Source: Sphagnum magellanicum | Lineage: Eukaryota > Streptophyta > Sphagnopsida > Sphagnales > Sphagnaceae | Assembly: GCA_021904315.1 (NCBI GenBank) | Contig: CM038912.1 | Location: forward strand, 15,525,061-15,589,060 | Direction of reading: 5' to 3' | Length of the DNA stretch: 64,000 nucleotides | Program-made: the position numbers and the translations under genes | The notes under the pieces: generated by a model | What the model was told of the DNA's origin: nothing | The model's input: the letters and a program-made list of their open reading frames with translations, nothing else | Database searches by the model: none | In this document: positions 1 to 12,400 of the stretch, in pieces | Layout of the letters: every line of letters starts with the position of its first letter | How positions within the stretch are numbered: the first letter of the stretch is position 1

Positions 1-12
1 TTCTTACCATTC

Positions 13-119
13 AAGTTCTCCTTGAATGGTGACAAATCCTGAATCTTTCTCAGTTTGAAAGGTCTATTCAAATTCTTTTTGAATGGTAACAAATCCTAAT
101 CTTTCTCAGTTTGAAGGTC
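13..119. repeat. Tandem duplication, two ~52-base copies
   Basis: Two near-identical units lie head to tail, at about 13-65 and 69-119. Both carry TTGAATGGT, ACAAATCCT and CTTTCTCAGTTTGAA in the same order. They differ by a few substitutions and small indels, so this is a simple local duplication. No coding potential is evident. Confidence 0.8.
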
Positions 120-1396
120 TTCAACTAATATGGGTCTTCCTGAAGGTTGGTGATGTTTAGACACAAATCATATTGATCCTGTTTAGATGATTTGTTAGGG
201 AACATAACGAGAGCAAAAAACCAAGAGTGTTCAAATATGACCGGCACCCTAAGGTTATCTGCTGAATCTATAGCAGTTAGTTCTATTTGATTCCTTATTT
301 CTCAGCACATCTGATATTCTGTTACTGCCCAGAATGAAATATTGGCTTTTGTTCATTCTCTTTTGCATGTTGTACATGGGAAACATGGTTGTACTCTGAG
401 ATTGTATGATGGATACTCATGGCAGCTTGTCACTGCTATTTTTTATGAAGGTGATTGTCTGACACTTTGTGAGCGACTCTCAGAAGGTTATGACTGCAGC
501 ACTCTTTGTTGTGTGACTTTCAGAGTTTGTGGAGATTTCTGTCCAATCTCATAGATATCTGAGAGAGGTGACTCTGTTGTTCTTGAGCAGTGAGCTCTAT
601 ACTCGTTTAACATGGTTTCATCCTTATGTCCTTTAAACTTTTGTACTCATTTGGGTAGAAGCCATCTCTTCCTGTCCTTGCTGTGAATGGGTTCTGTTCA
701 CACTTTTTTCTTGATGTGTAGGCATAGTCTCAAGGTTTTAGTGATGTGCTTTCTGTTCTACTTCCTTGAGCAGCTCTTTTTGGCTAGTCATTTCTCATGG
801 TCAGTTTTTGCATTGTCTCTCCATATGGTGGTGGCTTTTCAGTTCACTAGCTGAGTTTAGGCATCATAATGGTGTGCTATATGACTCTTTGATGGATGTC
901 CAAAAGTCTAATGGACTACAAGATAGAATACTAAAAGGAGATAATGAGCATGATAATGATATTATCTCTTGTACCTTTGTTCTTGTGTTGATGTTCATGC
1001 CAATGAAGCAAGGTTCTTTCGTTTTCTGTGTGCATCTATTTTGCAATGCCAGATGTTGATGTCAAAGCAAACAAGAAAGCAGGAGGTTTGGGTGATGGCA
1101 TCAGGCTGGCTTCTGGAGCTATTCACATATACTGGAGTTGAACAAATGTTTGGGTATTGTACACATCCCATCCAGGTGTTGTGTTATCTCAGTTGTTTTT
1201 CTAGCCCTTTGCAAATGAACATCCAAACCGTCTTCTTTTCATACTGCCACAGATCATGAGTGACAAATAAAACTCTTGTTATGTGCAATCACTTCACCTA
1301 CTTCTCCCTATGCTTCTTCTCCCTGTTTTCTGTGTTTTCTTGGGACTCAGCTTTCTTGAAACCTATGCGGACCTTCTAGTAATGAGTTCTAGTAAC
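120..1396. other. Intergenic, no gene recognised
   Basis: Open frames here are short and have no recognisable domain or codon pattern. The sequence is T/G-rich on the + strand and may be transcribed flank or decayed repeat. I see no RNA gene. Confidence 0.5.
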
Positions 1397-1770
1397 GGAA
1401 TCCTTCTTGAATTGTTGGGATTGCAGTGAGTGAGGATTTGATCATCATGATTTGGTGTTCAAATTTACAGCAGCCCCTTGCTCATCATGTTGATGGGAAT
1501 GTAATAAGGGAATCCTTATTGTTGGAATTGTTGGAATTGCAGCAAGTAAGAGGATTTGATTGTCATGGTTTGGTATGGAATCCTTTTTGAATTACAGCCA
1601 GCAAGAGGATCTGATTGATTGTCACAGGTTTTGTATTCAAATTACCAGGAGCTCCCTCTGCTCATTGTCTGTGATAATGGCCTCTTCTCATAATGGAATC
1701 CTTCTTCAATTGTTGGAATGTTCTTTGCAGCAAGAGAGTGAGAGGATTTGATTGTCCATGGGTTTTCTTG
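1397..1770. repeat. Degenerate tandem repeat, four copies
   Basis: The phrase GGAATCCTT recurs at about 1397, 1509, 1576 and 1694. It is followed each time by variants of TTGTTGGAATTGCAG and AGAGGATTTGATTGTC. Spacing is uneven (112, 67 and 118 bases), so copies have gained or lost internal segments. A pyrimidine-poor CAG recurs in each unit, but nothing suggests real exons. Confidence 0.7.
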
Positions 1771-2162
1771 TTCTAAATGACCAGCTGCTCATACCATGTT
1801 GCATTCATGATGATGGTGAATAATCCAGCTGCAATAATATTGTTAGGAGTTGCAGTTGCTCATGCAGATTGAGGGACAGCTAAGGAACTTCCTTGCAGGG
1901 TAGAAGAGTTCGACAGCCAAAAATGTAAGTGCTTCTGATGTTGTTGCATTTATAACACTCTTTTTGTGGTTCCTTTAGCCTGTTCTGTTGGTTGTTTGCT
2001 TCTTTGTTCTGTGCCATGTTCTTTCCCTCTGTCAGCAATGACATGGGCAATGATTTGTTGGAAGACCACATCTTTTTCTTCCAAGCTCATCTTCTTCTTG
2101 AAGGACACGTCCTCTTCTGCGGAAGAAGTATACAATCAAAAAAGTATGCAACAAAATCACAC

Positions 2163-2210
2163 CAGAGGAGAGGAGAGGAGAGGAGAGGAGAGAAGAGGAG
2201 AGGGAAGGGA
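2163..2210. repeat. GGAGA microsatellite
   Basis: A run of GAGGA/GGAGA pentamers, slightly interrupted near its end. The open frames crossing it are rich in Arg, Gly and Glu only because of the repeat. Confidence 0.9.
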
Positions 2211-2357
2211 GGCAGACGAACTGGCTCAAGTGTGAATGGGGATGTTGTCATGAAGTGGCGAAATCTACCTACGAGAACTGGACACGTGTAGTGTAGCATT
2301 TGAATAGCTGGCCGTGCACAGTTGTCATCATCTTGGCCCTTGGCCCTTGGCCCTTAG

Positions 2358-2650
2358 ACCAAACTGAGAGGCCAATTTAGACGCAACGTCCGCGAACTTT
2401 CTTCCCTTTCTTTTTGTTCATGATTTCTTTTCCTTTTCTACTTTCCGTTGATTGGCCTTTCGACGTCATCAAACTGAGTGGCCAATGTAAACGCAGCTTC
2501 TGCGCACTTTCTTTCTGATTTCTTTTCCCTTCTGCTTTCCTCTGATTGGCCTTTCGACGTCACCAAAATAACACAGTTTCTGCGCACTTTCCTTCTTTCT
2601 TTCTTAAGATTTCTTTTCCTGTCTGCTTTCTCTCTGATATTTTTCCCCTT
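2358..2650 (+). promoter_or_regulatory. Triplicated upstream block with ACGTCA sites
   Basis: About 95-110 bases repeat three times roughly 0.9-1.2 kb before the AP2/DREB start codon. A 19-base segment, GATTGGCCTTTCGACGTCA, is identical at about 2450-2468 and 2544-2562. The phrase TCTGCGCACTTTC recurs at about 2499 and 2580. GACGTCA is a classical bZIP (CRE/hexamer-like) core and ATTGG is a reversed CCAAT box. The regulatory role is inferred from motif identity, repetition and position. Confidence 0.55.
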
Positions 2651-3109
2651 CCGTAACGTCCAAGGGACGGCTCAGATGTTACCAAGGCGGACACACGGAT
2701 GCAAGTAAGCTGCGATGACGGTTCAGATGTGCCGAATACGGACACTGTGGAGGACTAGGAGGCAATGCAAAAGATGGAAGTTAGAAAGAAGGGCGGTGAG
2801 GAGTAGCATATTCCGCCGTAGAATGTGGGATATGTTCCAGACGATGATGACTCATCACTTGGACCCCAAGCGGCGTCGCTGCGCGCAGCGCTTCTCACGC
2901 GTCGTCGCGGGCGACGAGTGTGTCGTCCGTCCTCCGTCGCGTGAGCTTCTTGGAGCCTACGTTTGCCTCCGCGAACTGCGAGTCTTGTGAACTGCGAGTG
3001 TCCTTTCCGAACTGTTTACAGACATTCTGTTGCCCCCAATTGCAAGACTCACAGTTGTGTGCATATCCGATTGCCGGTATCTTCGTCGGCAGCTTCGAAG
3101 ATTTCCGCC

Positions 3110-3116
3110 TATAAAG
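3110..3116 (+). promoter_or_regulatory. Probable TATA box of the AP2/DREB gene
   Basis: TATAAAG lies in a locally GC-rich stretch. A start of transcription about 30 bases downstream (around 3145) would leave a leader of about 400 bases before the ATG at 3546. The following (CT)n tract fits a plant leader. No transcript evidence is available. Confidence 0.55.
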
Positions 3117-3157
3117 CTGCATCGACTCGACTTTTGTTCATTTACAAATTCTAGTAG

Positions 3158-3160
<3 letters not shown>

Positions 3161-3192
<32 letters not shown>
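3161..3192 (+). repeat. (CT)n tract in predicted 5' leader
   Basis: An almost pure CT dinucleotide run about 50 bases after the TATA-like box. Pyrimidine tracts near transcription starts are common in plant genes, and similar sense-strand CT tracts occur before the PLATZ gene and the 62-63 kb gene in this window. Confidence 0.85.
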
Positions 3193-3194
<2 letters not shown>

Positions 3195-3545
3195 CTCATC
3201 TGCTTTCTTACCTTGACTCTCTCATCATTTGCATTTTAGGATTGCGGTTGTTGAGTTTTTTGGTACCCAATTTATTTGTTTGTTTGTAGCACACGTTGTT
3301 TGTTGTTGTCCAATCTTCTTCCAGTTAAGGTCTGCCTGCGTCTTGCTTGGGTTGGTTTTGTTGTGAGAAGAGATAAAGCAAGTGAAATTTGGGTTGAGAT
3401 TCCTCGGAAAGGATTTGAGATTTCTGGGGGTTTAGGGTTTCGAGTGTAGTGAAAAGAAGTGGGTGCTGGTGATTTGAAGCTTTGATCGCGTTGAAGTTGT
3501 AGACAGTCTTGTGAAGCTGCTCGGGAGAAATAAAGGTTTTAGTAG

Positions 3546-4580
3546 ATGGTCGAGAAACAAAGAACGCAAGCAGCAGCGAGCCGGCGAGGGGAGGCGAAGC
3601 TACTAGGGACGCGACCTGTGAAGAAGCAGGGAGTTAGCAAACATGGCGCGAAAACGGGTCCCGAGTCTTTGTCGTCGTCGTCGCCATACAGAGGAGTGCG
3701 CATGAGACAATGGGGGAAATGGGTATCTGAGATTAGAGAACCGAACAAGAGATCGAGGATTTGGCTCGGCTCCTTCCCTACAGCGGAGATGGCGGCTCGT
3801 GCTTACGATGCTGCTGTCGTCTGCTTGCGAGGACCATCAGCGCCCATGAATTTCCCCAATTCTCCCTCTCTTTCACTCCCCTTGTGCAATTCTCCCAAAG
3901 ATATCCAAGCTGCTGCCGCTGCCGCCGCCGCTGCAGAGGAGCAGCACTGCAGCGGCAATCTGTTCTCGAAACCGGTTGCTGCAGTTTCGCTTAGCGCACA
4001 GTTAGAAGACATTGATCGGCTTCCCGCGTCGTCAAGTCCTGAACCTGCCGAGTCGCAAGCATCAGGAACTACTACTTCTGGCGAAGAAGTCTGCATGTTC
4101 AATACGCGCTCCAGTGATGCGGTGATACTATCTGAAAATTCTGATCTCGAATGTACTACTGAGGAATCTGCAGATTCACGTCCGGTTGAACAGAAAGATG
4201 TGAAGGATCATCAATCGGTGGTGAAGCAGCAGCTTGACGAAAACATGGAATGTACTGGGGAATCAGCAGCACCGGCAGGGATGATCATCCCTGTAGAAGC
4301 AGCAGCAGCAACAGGAGCAGTGCTGGTTCAGCAACTGGATCAAGACGATAGTTTTCCATTGGAATATTCAAGTATGTGGGATCTTGGAATGGCCAGCACG
4401 GATGATCTAGAAGAACTACCTTTTCTAGATTTACCTCCTCTCCTTGATCTCGAACATACTCAACAGCAGGAGCAGCAGCAGATCTTTGGCTTTGAAACTG
4501 ATTCAGCCACGCTTGAGTTCACTGATCTCTGGCCGGATCTCATGGATTCCAAAGATTTGGACTATGCCAGCTTGTTGTGA
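3546..4580 (+). CDS. AP2/ERF-domain transcription factor, DREB-like
   Basis: Intact single-exon gene of 344 residues. One AP2/ERF DNA-binding domain spans about residues 48-105. It contains [18 protein letters not shown], then [18 protein letters not shown], the family's conserved beta-sheet and helix blocks. WVSEIRE with RIWLG is typical of the DREB branch rather than the ERF branch. The N terminus is basic, as for a nuclear protein. A polyalanine run follows the domain near residues 117-126. The C-terminal third is acidic and Gln-rich ([19 protein letters not shown], then [10 protein letters not shown]), as in activation domains. The start at 3546 is the first ATG of the frame and leaves the domain whole. 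DREB proteins bind DRE/CRT elements (CCGAC core) and act in stress and developmental responses; the exact subgroup is not decided here. Most of this class lack introns. Confidence 0.95.
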   Translation: MVEKQRTQAAASRRGEAKLLGTRPVKKQGVSKHGAKTGPESLSSSSPYRGVRMRQWGKWVSEIREPNKRSRIWLGSFPTAEMAARAYDAAVVCLRGPSAPMNFPNSPSLSLPLCNSPKDIQAAAAAAAAAEEQHCSGNLFSKPVAAVSLSAQLEDIDRLPASSSPEPAESQASGTTTSGEEVCMFNTRSSDAVILSENSDLECTTEESADSRPVEQKDVKDHQSVVKQQLDENMECTGESAAPAGMIIPVEAAAATGAVLVQQLDQDDSFPLEYSSMWDLGMASTDDLEELPFLDLPPLLDLEHTQQQEQQQIFGFETDSATLEFTDLWPDLMDSKDLDYASLL

Positions 4581-6510
4581 TTATGGATGATGATGATGGA
4601 GTAAGGGGGGAAAATATCCAGCAAGAAATTGTAGGCGATCCAAGACCATAGTTGATGGTGAAATCTGCATTTTCAAGTTGCAAAAATCTCTCTGACAGCT
4701 CCTGTGATCCTCAGAGAGTGCCAGAATCTGAAGCTGAGTTTTCGGCATTTGAGAAAAGAATCTGGCTCAGGGGTGGGTGGCTGGGTTGGTGGGTGAGTGG
4801 GTGTGCGTGTGTCTGAGGTGCCCGCCAAGCTCAACGACAGCAAACAACAACAAAACATCAAAGAATCTCTCTAGAAGCAACAACTGGAGAGACAAGATTG
4901 AGAACTTGGGCCTGCAAGACATGAAATGAAATGAAATGATTCTGCATTCCACCACCACCACCCACAAGTAAGGTACTCATGGAACATCAGTTTTCCAAAA
5001 AGTTTTCCCAACAGTGTCCACAATCGAAAGTTTCTGGCTATAATAGATATATAGATAGATAGATAGAGAGAGACATTTACACAATGATCATCATCATCTC
5101 AGCACCATTTTGCTGATCATGATTTAGAAACACAATTTTTGATGATTGACAAAATCAATCATGACAGAATTAGATTTTTTTGGTCTGTCACAAACAAACA
5201 AATAAACAACAAAACAAGCAATCTGCTCATTGAGAATTATGGCAGAACTGTTTTGTTACATGTACAAAAGAAAACTAGACCAAGTAGTCCACAAATGTTT
5301 TTTTGTGAACTGAATGTCAATTTTGAAACATGAGGAAGAAGGAGATTGATTATGAGGACAGATTGTGTGTTGCTCCTTTGATTGTTTTTTGCTGCATCAC
5401 ACTTATATTAACGACGTGGGTGGTGATCACAGACCAACATTGCACTTAAACAAATGAGCTATGCACTCATATGTGAGTGGCAAACCACTGATAAAAAAAA
5501 ATCATTCAACTTATCAAACAGAAGTGTTTGGTAATGGGGGTTCAGGGGTGCATTTTTATAAAAAAATTGTCTCACTGATGGAACCAAGTAGCTGTACTAG
5601 GGTGTAAAGCAGCCCAACAAACAAGGTTATTGCAGCCCACTTTACAAGCAATAATTGTTTGCTGGTGGGTCATTTAAAGCAATGTTTAAAAGATTTAGGG
5701 TTCTTGAGTACAAGCAATTTTTCAAGTGCCCCAACAAGGTCTCAACACTTAATACAAAACAAAATCTTTGCATCCCAAAAGATAACAAATAAATGACTCT
5801 AAAAAACATGTACATTTGTACAAGGGCATTAGATTTCAGCCAAAATTAAAAATTACAAACTCTGTAAATCATATTAGAAGGATACATTTCAGAACTCAAA
5901 AAGCTTCTCAATTTTCTTGAGCATCACTGCAAGAATGTCCTCACTATCCAAGGCTGTAGAAGATGAAGTCTAAAGTTTCATAGAGTTTATGTTTCTCAGT
6001 TTTAAAGCATTTAGAGGAAGGGGAGATGAAATTGAACCTACTCTAGAATCAAAACAAGGGTTAGGACATGTGAAAAAAGCAAACAACTCACAAGATTGTT
6101 GCATACAAACAAGTGTCCAAGATCAACCCACATAAGCATCATTTGGAGGAATAGTTGGAAGAATAAGAACATCTAATGTAGATAAGCTCTACCAAGAAAA
6201 TTTCAACAAGTACCTATATTATCGCTGGATCCAACAATCTACAATTCCTAGATTAGTAAGGAGATCAAATAACTCCGGTTCTCACAGAGTTCAACAAGTT
6301 GCAAGGCATCATAATGTCAAATACACACCAACAACCTACACAATAACCACAGATGTCAATTTAGAATGTGGTGACTTTGAAAATTTCTATTTAACAATTT
6401 CTTTTAACCCATCTTTGGAAAGTCATGCTCTTGAACATTATGCAAATCTAACCCATTTTTTACAATCTTTGGATTCACACAAGAGGTTCAAATATATATG
6501 TCTTATAAAA
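4581..6510. other. 3' flank and AT-rich intergenic DNA
   Basis: The first several hundred bases are probably the 3' untranslated part of the AP2 gene. They contain a GT-rich tract near 4770-4812 and a GATA microsatellite at about 5045-5072. Beyond about 5,400 the DNA becomes AT-rich with only short frames. No further gene is seen. Confidence 0.5.
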
Positions 6511-6801
6511 CTAGATTAAACACCCCAACTTGCTAGAGGCTAGGACTAGGAGCCAAGGGATTAGCGCCATGATGTCCATTGTACCTCGCAAGAGATGAAA
6601 TAACTTGTAGGACCAACAATCTACAAATAAAGAAAACATTCCACCAACAATTCCAACACAAGCAAAAAAACTAGTAAGAGTCAACAAGGTTCCTAGCTTG
6701 ACACAGTGAAGAAGATGGACAGCCAATGTGCTAGAAGCTACAATGGATGCAATGGAAAGAGAACAACTATCTTTGAAGAAAGCTAGCAAATTTTTGCACA
6801 T
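6511..6801 (-). CDS. Small hydrophobic ORF of unknown status
   Basis: A 96-residue frame, unusually hydrophobic, with two or three possible membrane spans (for example LLTLTSFFACVGIVGGMFSL and DIMALIPWLLVLASS). An in-frame stop lies about six codons before the first Met, so this would be a complete small protein or a single exon. The order of spans is loosely reminiscent of the PEX11 peroxisomal membrane family, but I find no decisive motif. It sits just before the dead pogo-like element and may be element-derived or chance. Confidence 0.2.
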   Translation of the reverse strand: MCKNLLAFFKDSCSLSIASIVASSTLAVHLLHCVKLGTLLTLTSFFACVGIVGGMFSLFVDCWSYKLFHLLRGTMDIMALIPWLLVLASSKLGCLI

Positions 6802-7199
6802 ACTACTATCACATCCCTTTCAAATCACTTGAATGGGAAGACAAAATCAAGAAAGCAAGGGCCACAAGGTGTGCTCACAACCTAGGAGGATGAAGCAGTT
6901 GTAGCTTGGATTTTGGGAATGCAAGAACGTGGACTTTCAATCACCTTTCATTAGCTCAAAATGAAAATAGTAGAACTAACACAAACCAAGCCCACCCCTT
7001 TCAAAAATGGAATTTTAGGGAATTCTTGGTGGTACTGGTTCTAGCACCAACATCCAAAGCTAAGTATTCAACTTGCTAAAGGATTAGGTGTCTACAAAGC
7101 AGAGGGTCTCACAAGCCAAGCATGCGACATTTTTTACTAATATCTACAAACACTTTATACACAACACAAATACAACCTTGATCACATCTAGAATTTAGA

Positions 7200-8400
7200 T
7201 GAGATAGGAATCCATGCAGGGTGATAGTTAGGGTCAAAAGTATTGGCAAGAAAAGGTTCCAATCAAGTTTACAACACCATTCTAAGGTCTAGGGATTAGC
7301 TAACAGTGAATTGTGTTGTTAATATAATAGGAGATTGCCTACCATGTTTCTACATCTTTAGAGGTGATCGGATTAGGGATGACTACATCAAACTATGCAA
7401 AACAAGTACATGTATGGCAATGCAAACCAAAGCATGGATGACATCTTTCCTCTTCAAAAAATTTCTGTCATTTTTCAAGAAGTCAGTTATTGGTGAGATT
7501 TCTCAATCTAATCAACATTTCTTAATTCTAAATAAGCATGGATCACATGTTATGTTAGAAGCAATTGCATAAGCACAAGAGTTTGGTTTAAATATGGTCA
7601 CCTTACTAGCTCACACATCTCATGCTCTACAACCCTTAGATGTAAGTTTTTTCAAGCCATTCAAAATTGTTTTTAGGAAAGAAAGAGACAATGCAATGGT
7701 CAAGAATAATTACTATGAACCATATAAGTGCACATTAGCTAACTAGGTAGACGAGCTTGGACCAATCATTGACCCAAAAAAATATCAAGAGTGAGTTTAA
7801 GTTTATAGGAATGTGGCCTCTAAATCCAAAGGCAATGGATCACAAGATTAGGCCATCTAAAGTCTACACAACAACACTTACAAACATCTCAAATGAAGAT
7901 AATGAAGGTTCTGATGATATAACTAATGAGTAAGAGTAGTGGGGAGAAAATGCAATTACTACACAATTGATGAACATAGCAGCAACATTACAAGAGCTTG
8001 AAACTCCAAAAGCAAATGAACATGAACAATTAAATGCAATGTATTACTTGGAGGAACCTAAAAACCCTATTGCTACAGATGTAAATGGTAAAACATAAAT
8101 GATCTATGATCTAATTGTTGATGCAGATGGACCTACAATTGAAATGCAACAAGTTCATCATCTTGTAGTAGCAGCCTAGGAGCTAATATCTTTTGCAAAT
8201 TTACTCTCCTTACCACATCTACCAACAAAGAAAACAAAAGGGAAAGAACTATTAGTGGACTATAGCTAGTCATATGTTGTAACATTATGTGAATATTCTA
8301 GCATTTTGTAACAAAAAGCCTTAACCAAAGAAGCAATATAAATAATTAGACAACAAAAAAGGGAAAAAAAAGAGGATAAGAGGGCCTAATGAGTTGTTGA
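7200..8400 (+). pseudogene. Dead pogo/Tigger-like DDE transposase
   Basis: Conceptual translation shows family blocks in order: SKVLARKGS near 7230, DCLPCFYIFRGDRIRDDYIK near 7330, then HFLILNKHGSHVMLEAIA near 7520-7570, and HTSHALQPLDVSFFKPFK near 7610-7665. These match the DDE_1 endonuclease core of pogo/Tigger/Jerky-type transposases. Active relatives usually read LD before GHGSH. Here the position is Asn (codon 7531-7533), removing a catalytic Asp. Several stops break the frame (after EAIA, and in the C-terminal part). A Lys-rich tail, RQQKREKKEDKRA near 8350, matches the basic end of such proteins. The element is therefore immobile. Its N-terminal DNA-binding region and terminal inverted repeats were not found. 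Confidence 0.8.
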
Positions 8401-8689
8401 TTCTTTACTCTGGTTAAGAGAACAACTCAAAAGCTATTAGATAGGTGAACAAAGGCAACGTTCAATGCAAATTGGTTTGTAGTTGTTGTAAAAGAAACTA
8501 AAAATAGGTTTCATAAGAACTTTACAACTAGGCTAAGAACACATCCTTTACTATATAGAGGGGTTAACCTTGGCTATGGAACATAAACTCAAAGGGAGGC
8601 AAGAGCAAAAGAAGTGCTTCAAATGAAAGCTAAGGGGCATGTTGTAGTAAAGGTGCAATGACCTTTCTCCCAATGATTTAGATTGCCAA

Positions 8690-9470
8690 TTAGGAAGGGG
8701 GTTGAGGTTTAGGGGAAGGAAATAAATAAGGCTAAAAAGAGGGTGGCAAAGCTCAAAGAGTTGGATCACTAGGAAAGGGACAACAAAAAACTAAAAATAG
8801 GGTAGCAAAACTCAAGGAGGAGGATCACCAAGAAAACGATGACCAAGGGGGGGGGAGGATGGTAGCAAAGTTCAAGGATAAGGATCACCAAGAAGGGTTG
8901 GCAAACTCAAAGAAGATGACCACCAAGAAGATGACCAAGGAGGGGGGAGGAGGGTGGCATAGCTCAAGGAAGAGGATCACTAGGAAGTGGACAACCAAGA
9001 TCGAAAACAAGGTGGCACAACTTAAAGAGGAGGATCACCAAGAAATGGATGACCAAGACCAAGAAAAGGGCAGCAGTTCAAAGAAACAATCACAAAAAAA
9101 AGGATGACCAAAACCAACAAAGGGGCTCTAAAGCTTAAGGAGACAATCACCAAGGAAAGGACGACCAAGACTAGGAAGAAAGTAACACAATTTAAGGAAA
9201 TGAACATCAATAAAGGGACGACCAAAACCAAAAAAAGGGCAACAAAGCTCAAGGAGATGATCACTAAAAAGGGAACAACTATGACTAGGAAGAGGGGAGG
9301 TAATTCAAGGAAATGATCACCAAGAAGGGGATGACCAAGACCAAAAAGGGGGCGACAAAGCTCAAGGAGATGATCACCAAGGAGGGGACAACTAAGACCA
9401 GGAAGAGGGCGGTAAAGCTCAAGGAGCTATATCACCAAAAAGAAGACAAACTCCACAAGGAAGGGGATGA
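8690..9470 (+). repeat. Degenerate ~57-60 base tandem repeat after the transposase
   Basis: Variants of AAGGAG-ATGATCACCAAG-AAGGGGACGACCAAGACC-AGGAAGAGGGC recur about a dozen times. Clear copies begin near 9249, 9305 and 9361. Translated, they give Lys/Thr-rich frames such as TKTRKKVTQFKEMN. The array continues directly from the Lys-rich transposase tail, so it may be an expansion of that coding segment. The short frames in it are not considered genes. Confidence 0.7.
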
Positions 9471-9479
9471 ACTGCTCCA

Positions 9480-12400
9480 GGACAAGCACTAAACCTCAAA
9501 AGTTGCCACATATCATCATTGGAAAAAGATGACTAGAAGAGAAGCAAAAATTCACTAACACACAACTTTCTCATGCAACCATATTTGCACACAAATCACA
9601 AGAGGAATGAGAATTTTCGTCCAATGCACCAAACCAAAAAAAATAGTAGTCTTGGAAAGGGGATGAAAATTGTTGCAAACATTGAACAGCCATGCCAGGA
9701 AATGAAGCTTGGGAGCACATGCTCAGTTAAACTGACTGTAGAAAGGATCCTAGCCTAAACCCAAAACCCTAATAGGTGACATTGCTTGGTTTTTTTGGGT
9801 TATTCAAACATGCCCTTACCCATAACCATAGATTTTTATAACCATTTTTTTTAGAGATCTAAACCAATGGATTATTGGAACCATTTTTACAAAAAGAATA
9901 AATTGGTTTTCAGTTTCATCTAGTTCATCCATAAGTGAAAGTTCATTCATTTTCCAAATACTAAACATGCAATTACAAGGTGCAAAGTGTTTGTGAATGG
10001 GGTTGGCAAGTGTTTGTTATTTTTTTTCCAACAATCGTAACCCATGTGCCTTTAGGAAGGCATATGTTAGTCATATCTCCACCAAATTCAATGATCTAAG
10101 TTGCTATAGGTGCGCCCAAAGATGGGGACACATTTTGTCTTCAGACCTTATGACCAAAAAAACACTGACCAGTGAACCACATTTAATTTAGTCCTTATAT
10201 GTTTGGTTACTAGCTTGTCTACCCTAATGAAAGAATAATAACTCATTGACCTTATGAGAATTAATGTTATATGTGAATTTTCATGGCATTTGAAACACAA
10301 ATAAGATTGAAGGCACTAAGATATTATGTGCCCTTTTGTCTTAACCCTAGTTTTTTGACACAATCAACCTTTTTAAATATAACTAGAAAGCTATATTAAA
10401 AAATGAAAATGTTAAAGTCAAGTGTTTTTTTCAAGATTTTCAATAGTTAGAATTTATTTTTCTACAAGATGGCTATTTTTTTAAATGAATAAATATATAC
10501 ATACATACATACTACATACATACACATGCATATATGTATAATATCCCAAAATGCACTAAATCCGATATCCAATTTTTTATTTATTTTATTTTTTTGTAAG
10601 GCATATTCCATCTTTAAAAGAGTCTACATTGTATAGATTTTTTTAAATGAATAAAATGATTTTTGCAACTTATTATGCAAATTAAACTTTAAAATGATCA
10701 ACAAAGTCTTTAACAAATTGTTTGAAGCTTTTAGTCTCTTAACAAATGCAAATGTCTATAAACAATTATCTCAAATAGTGAGTTATCTTTTTAACTTACT
10801 AGATCTCAAAATGCAATTCCATTGCAATATTTACCACAGGTCAATTTCCCAAAGAACTTCCCAAAACTAAAGCCCAAACATCATCAACCAAGGTTATAAA
10901 ACATGCCTTGGGTCAATAGCAATATTGACATGTTAATCAATTAATAAACTCCACTAGAAGGCAAAATTGTGTTTCACATTTATTTTCAAGAAATATTGCA
11001 GTTCAACTTGCCAAAATATTCAACAACATTTTATTTCAAGTTTTTTTCTCAAAAGTAAGTTTCAATTAGTTTTGTCATTTTCATTTTGAGCTATTACAAG
11101 ATAATTGAAAGTCCACATTTTTGCATACCCAAAACTCAAGCCATAAGCATTTGGTCCTCTTCATTAGTTAACACACCTTGTGTGCCTTGTTTTTATAATC
11201 TTGTCTTGTCATTGAAGTGATTTGGAAAAAAGGTTATTGGTATCTACAAAAACATGTTTGCTTTTTTCAACGAGGTCAAAATCATTTTCCATTTAATCCA
11301 TTTCTTTTTTCCAAGGTCTAAGTTGTCCATCTTCGTTGTTGGGTTTGTGTAGGAACCTTTTTCATTCTTCCTAATTTGTTTATTTATGCTACACTTGTAG
11401 GTGGGATTTTTTGCTTATCCATTGTTGATTGTTAGTGTAATTCACTTTGTCACCTATAAGATATATTAAACATTATGACAACCATGTACCCTTTGACCCT
11501 TGCCTCCAACAACTTGGGTGGATCTACTTGGAACCTACAAGAGGCATGAATTTAACCTTTTATATGTTTTTCAAGGCTTCAAAAAATGTGTTAGGTTTGG
11601 ATAATTAAGGGATGCATGACTTTTCAAAGCTTCATTATAAGAAATTATTACATAGAAGGTTGCAAAGTCATCCTACACTAAATTGACATCTATAATTGAT
11701 GTGTACATTATAGGTGTGAACGTTTAAACTTCGCTTAATTGCAATACAAAAAATCTAAATTGGGATTAGATTCATCTAAACTCCTTGCTATTTTTCGCAC
11801 TACATATTGTTGGATCTAACACAATATAAATATTTGTTGTACTTTGCATAATAGAGTTTATTTACATAACAACTTCCAACTTTTACAACTAATACTTATC
11901 CAAGTTGATCTAATAAACTTGCTTATATTTCATAATCTTGTGAATGGGCTCTTATTTTGACATGTCCTTCCCTTTTTCTTAACTATAGATTTGTTTTCCT
12001 CTCTTTTACACACCTTTCCAACATTTTAGCCTTAGGACATTAAAGCTTTAAAAAAACATTGAAAGTCATTAACACAACCTTAGAATGTTTTGACATTCTT
12101 TGAAAAGCTTGAAAATTTATTGAAATGGATATTACTTTTCTAGTTAACTTGTAATTGAAATGCATGATAATTTTGGTGGGAATCCAATGTGCTTATAATG
12201 GGAAGAAGTTGCATGCTTTGTAGGGTCATTAATGTGTTTTGTGTTGGGATGTAAAGATGTTAATGTGAATTGAGTGTTGAAGTTTTGTTTGTGTAATCAG
12301 AAAGTTGTTTGTACTCAAAAACTTTAAATCTTGTAATTATGCATTAAATCACCCTCATTACCAATCAAATCTTTTGTGTGAAGTGTGAAATATAGATTTA

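Noticed and set aside
8859-9316. Lys/Thr-rich frames of 70-82 residues on both strands
   Set aside because: They are translations of the degenerate tandem repeat after the transposase and have no start context or domain.
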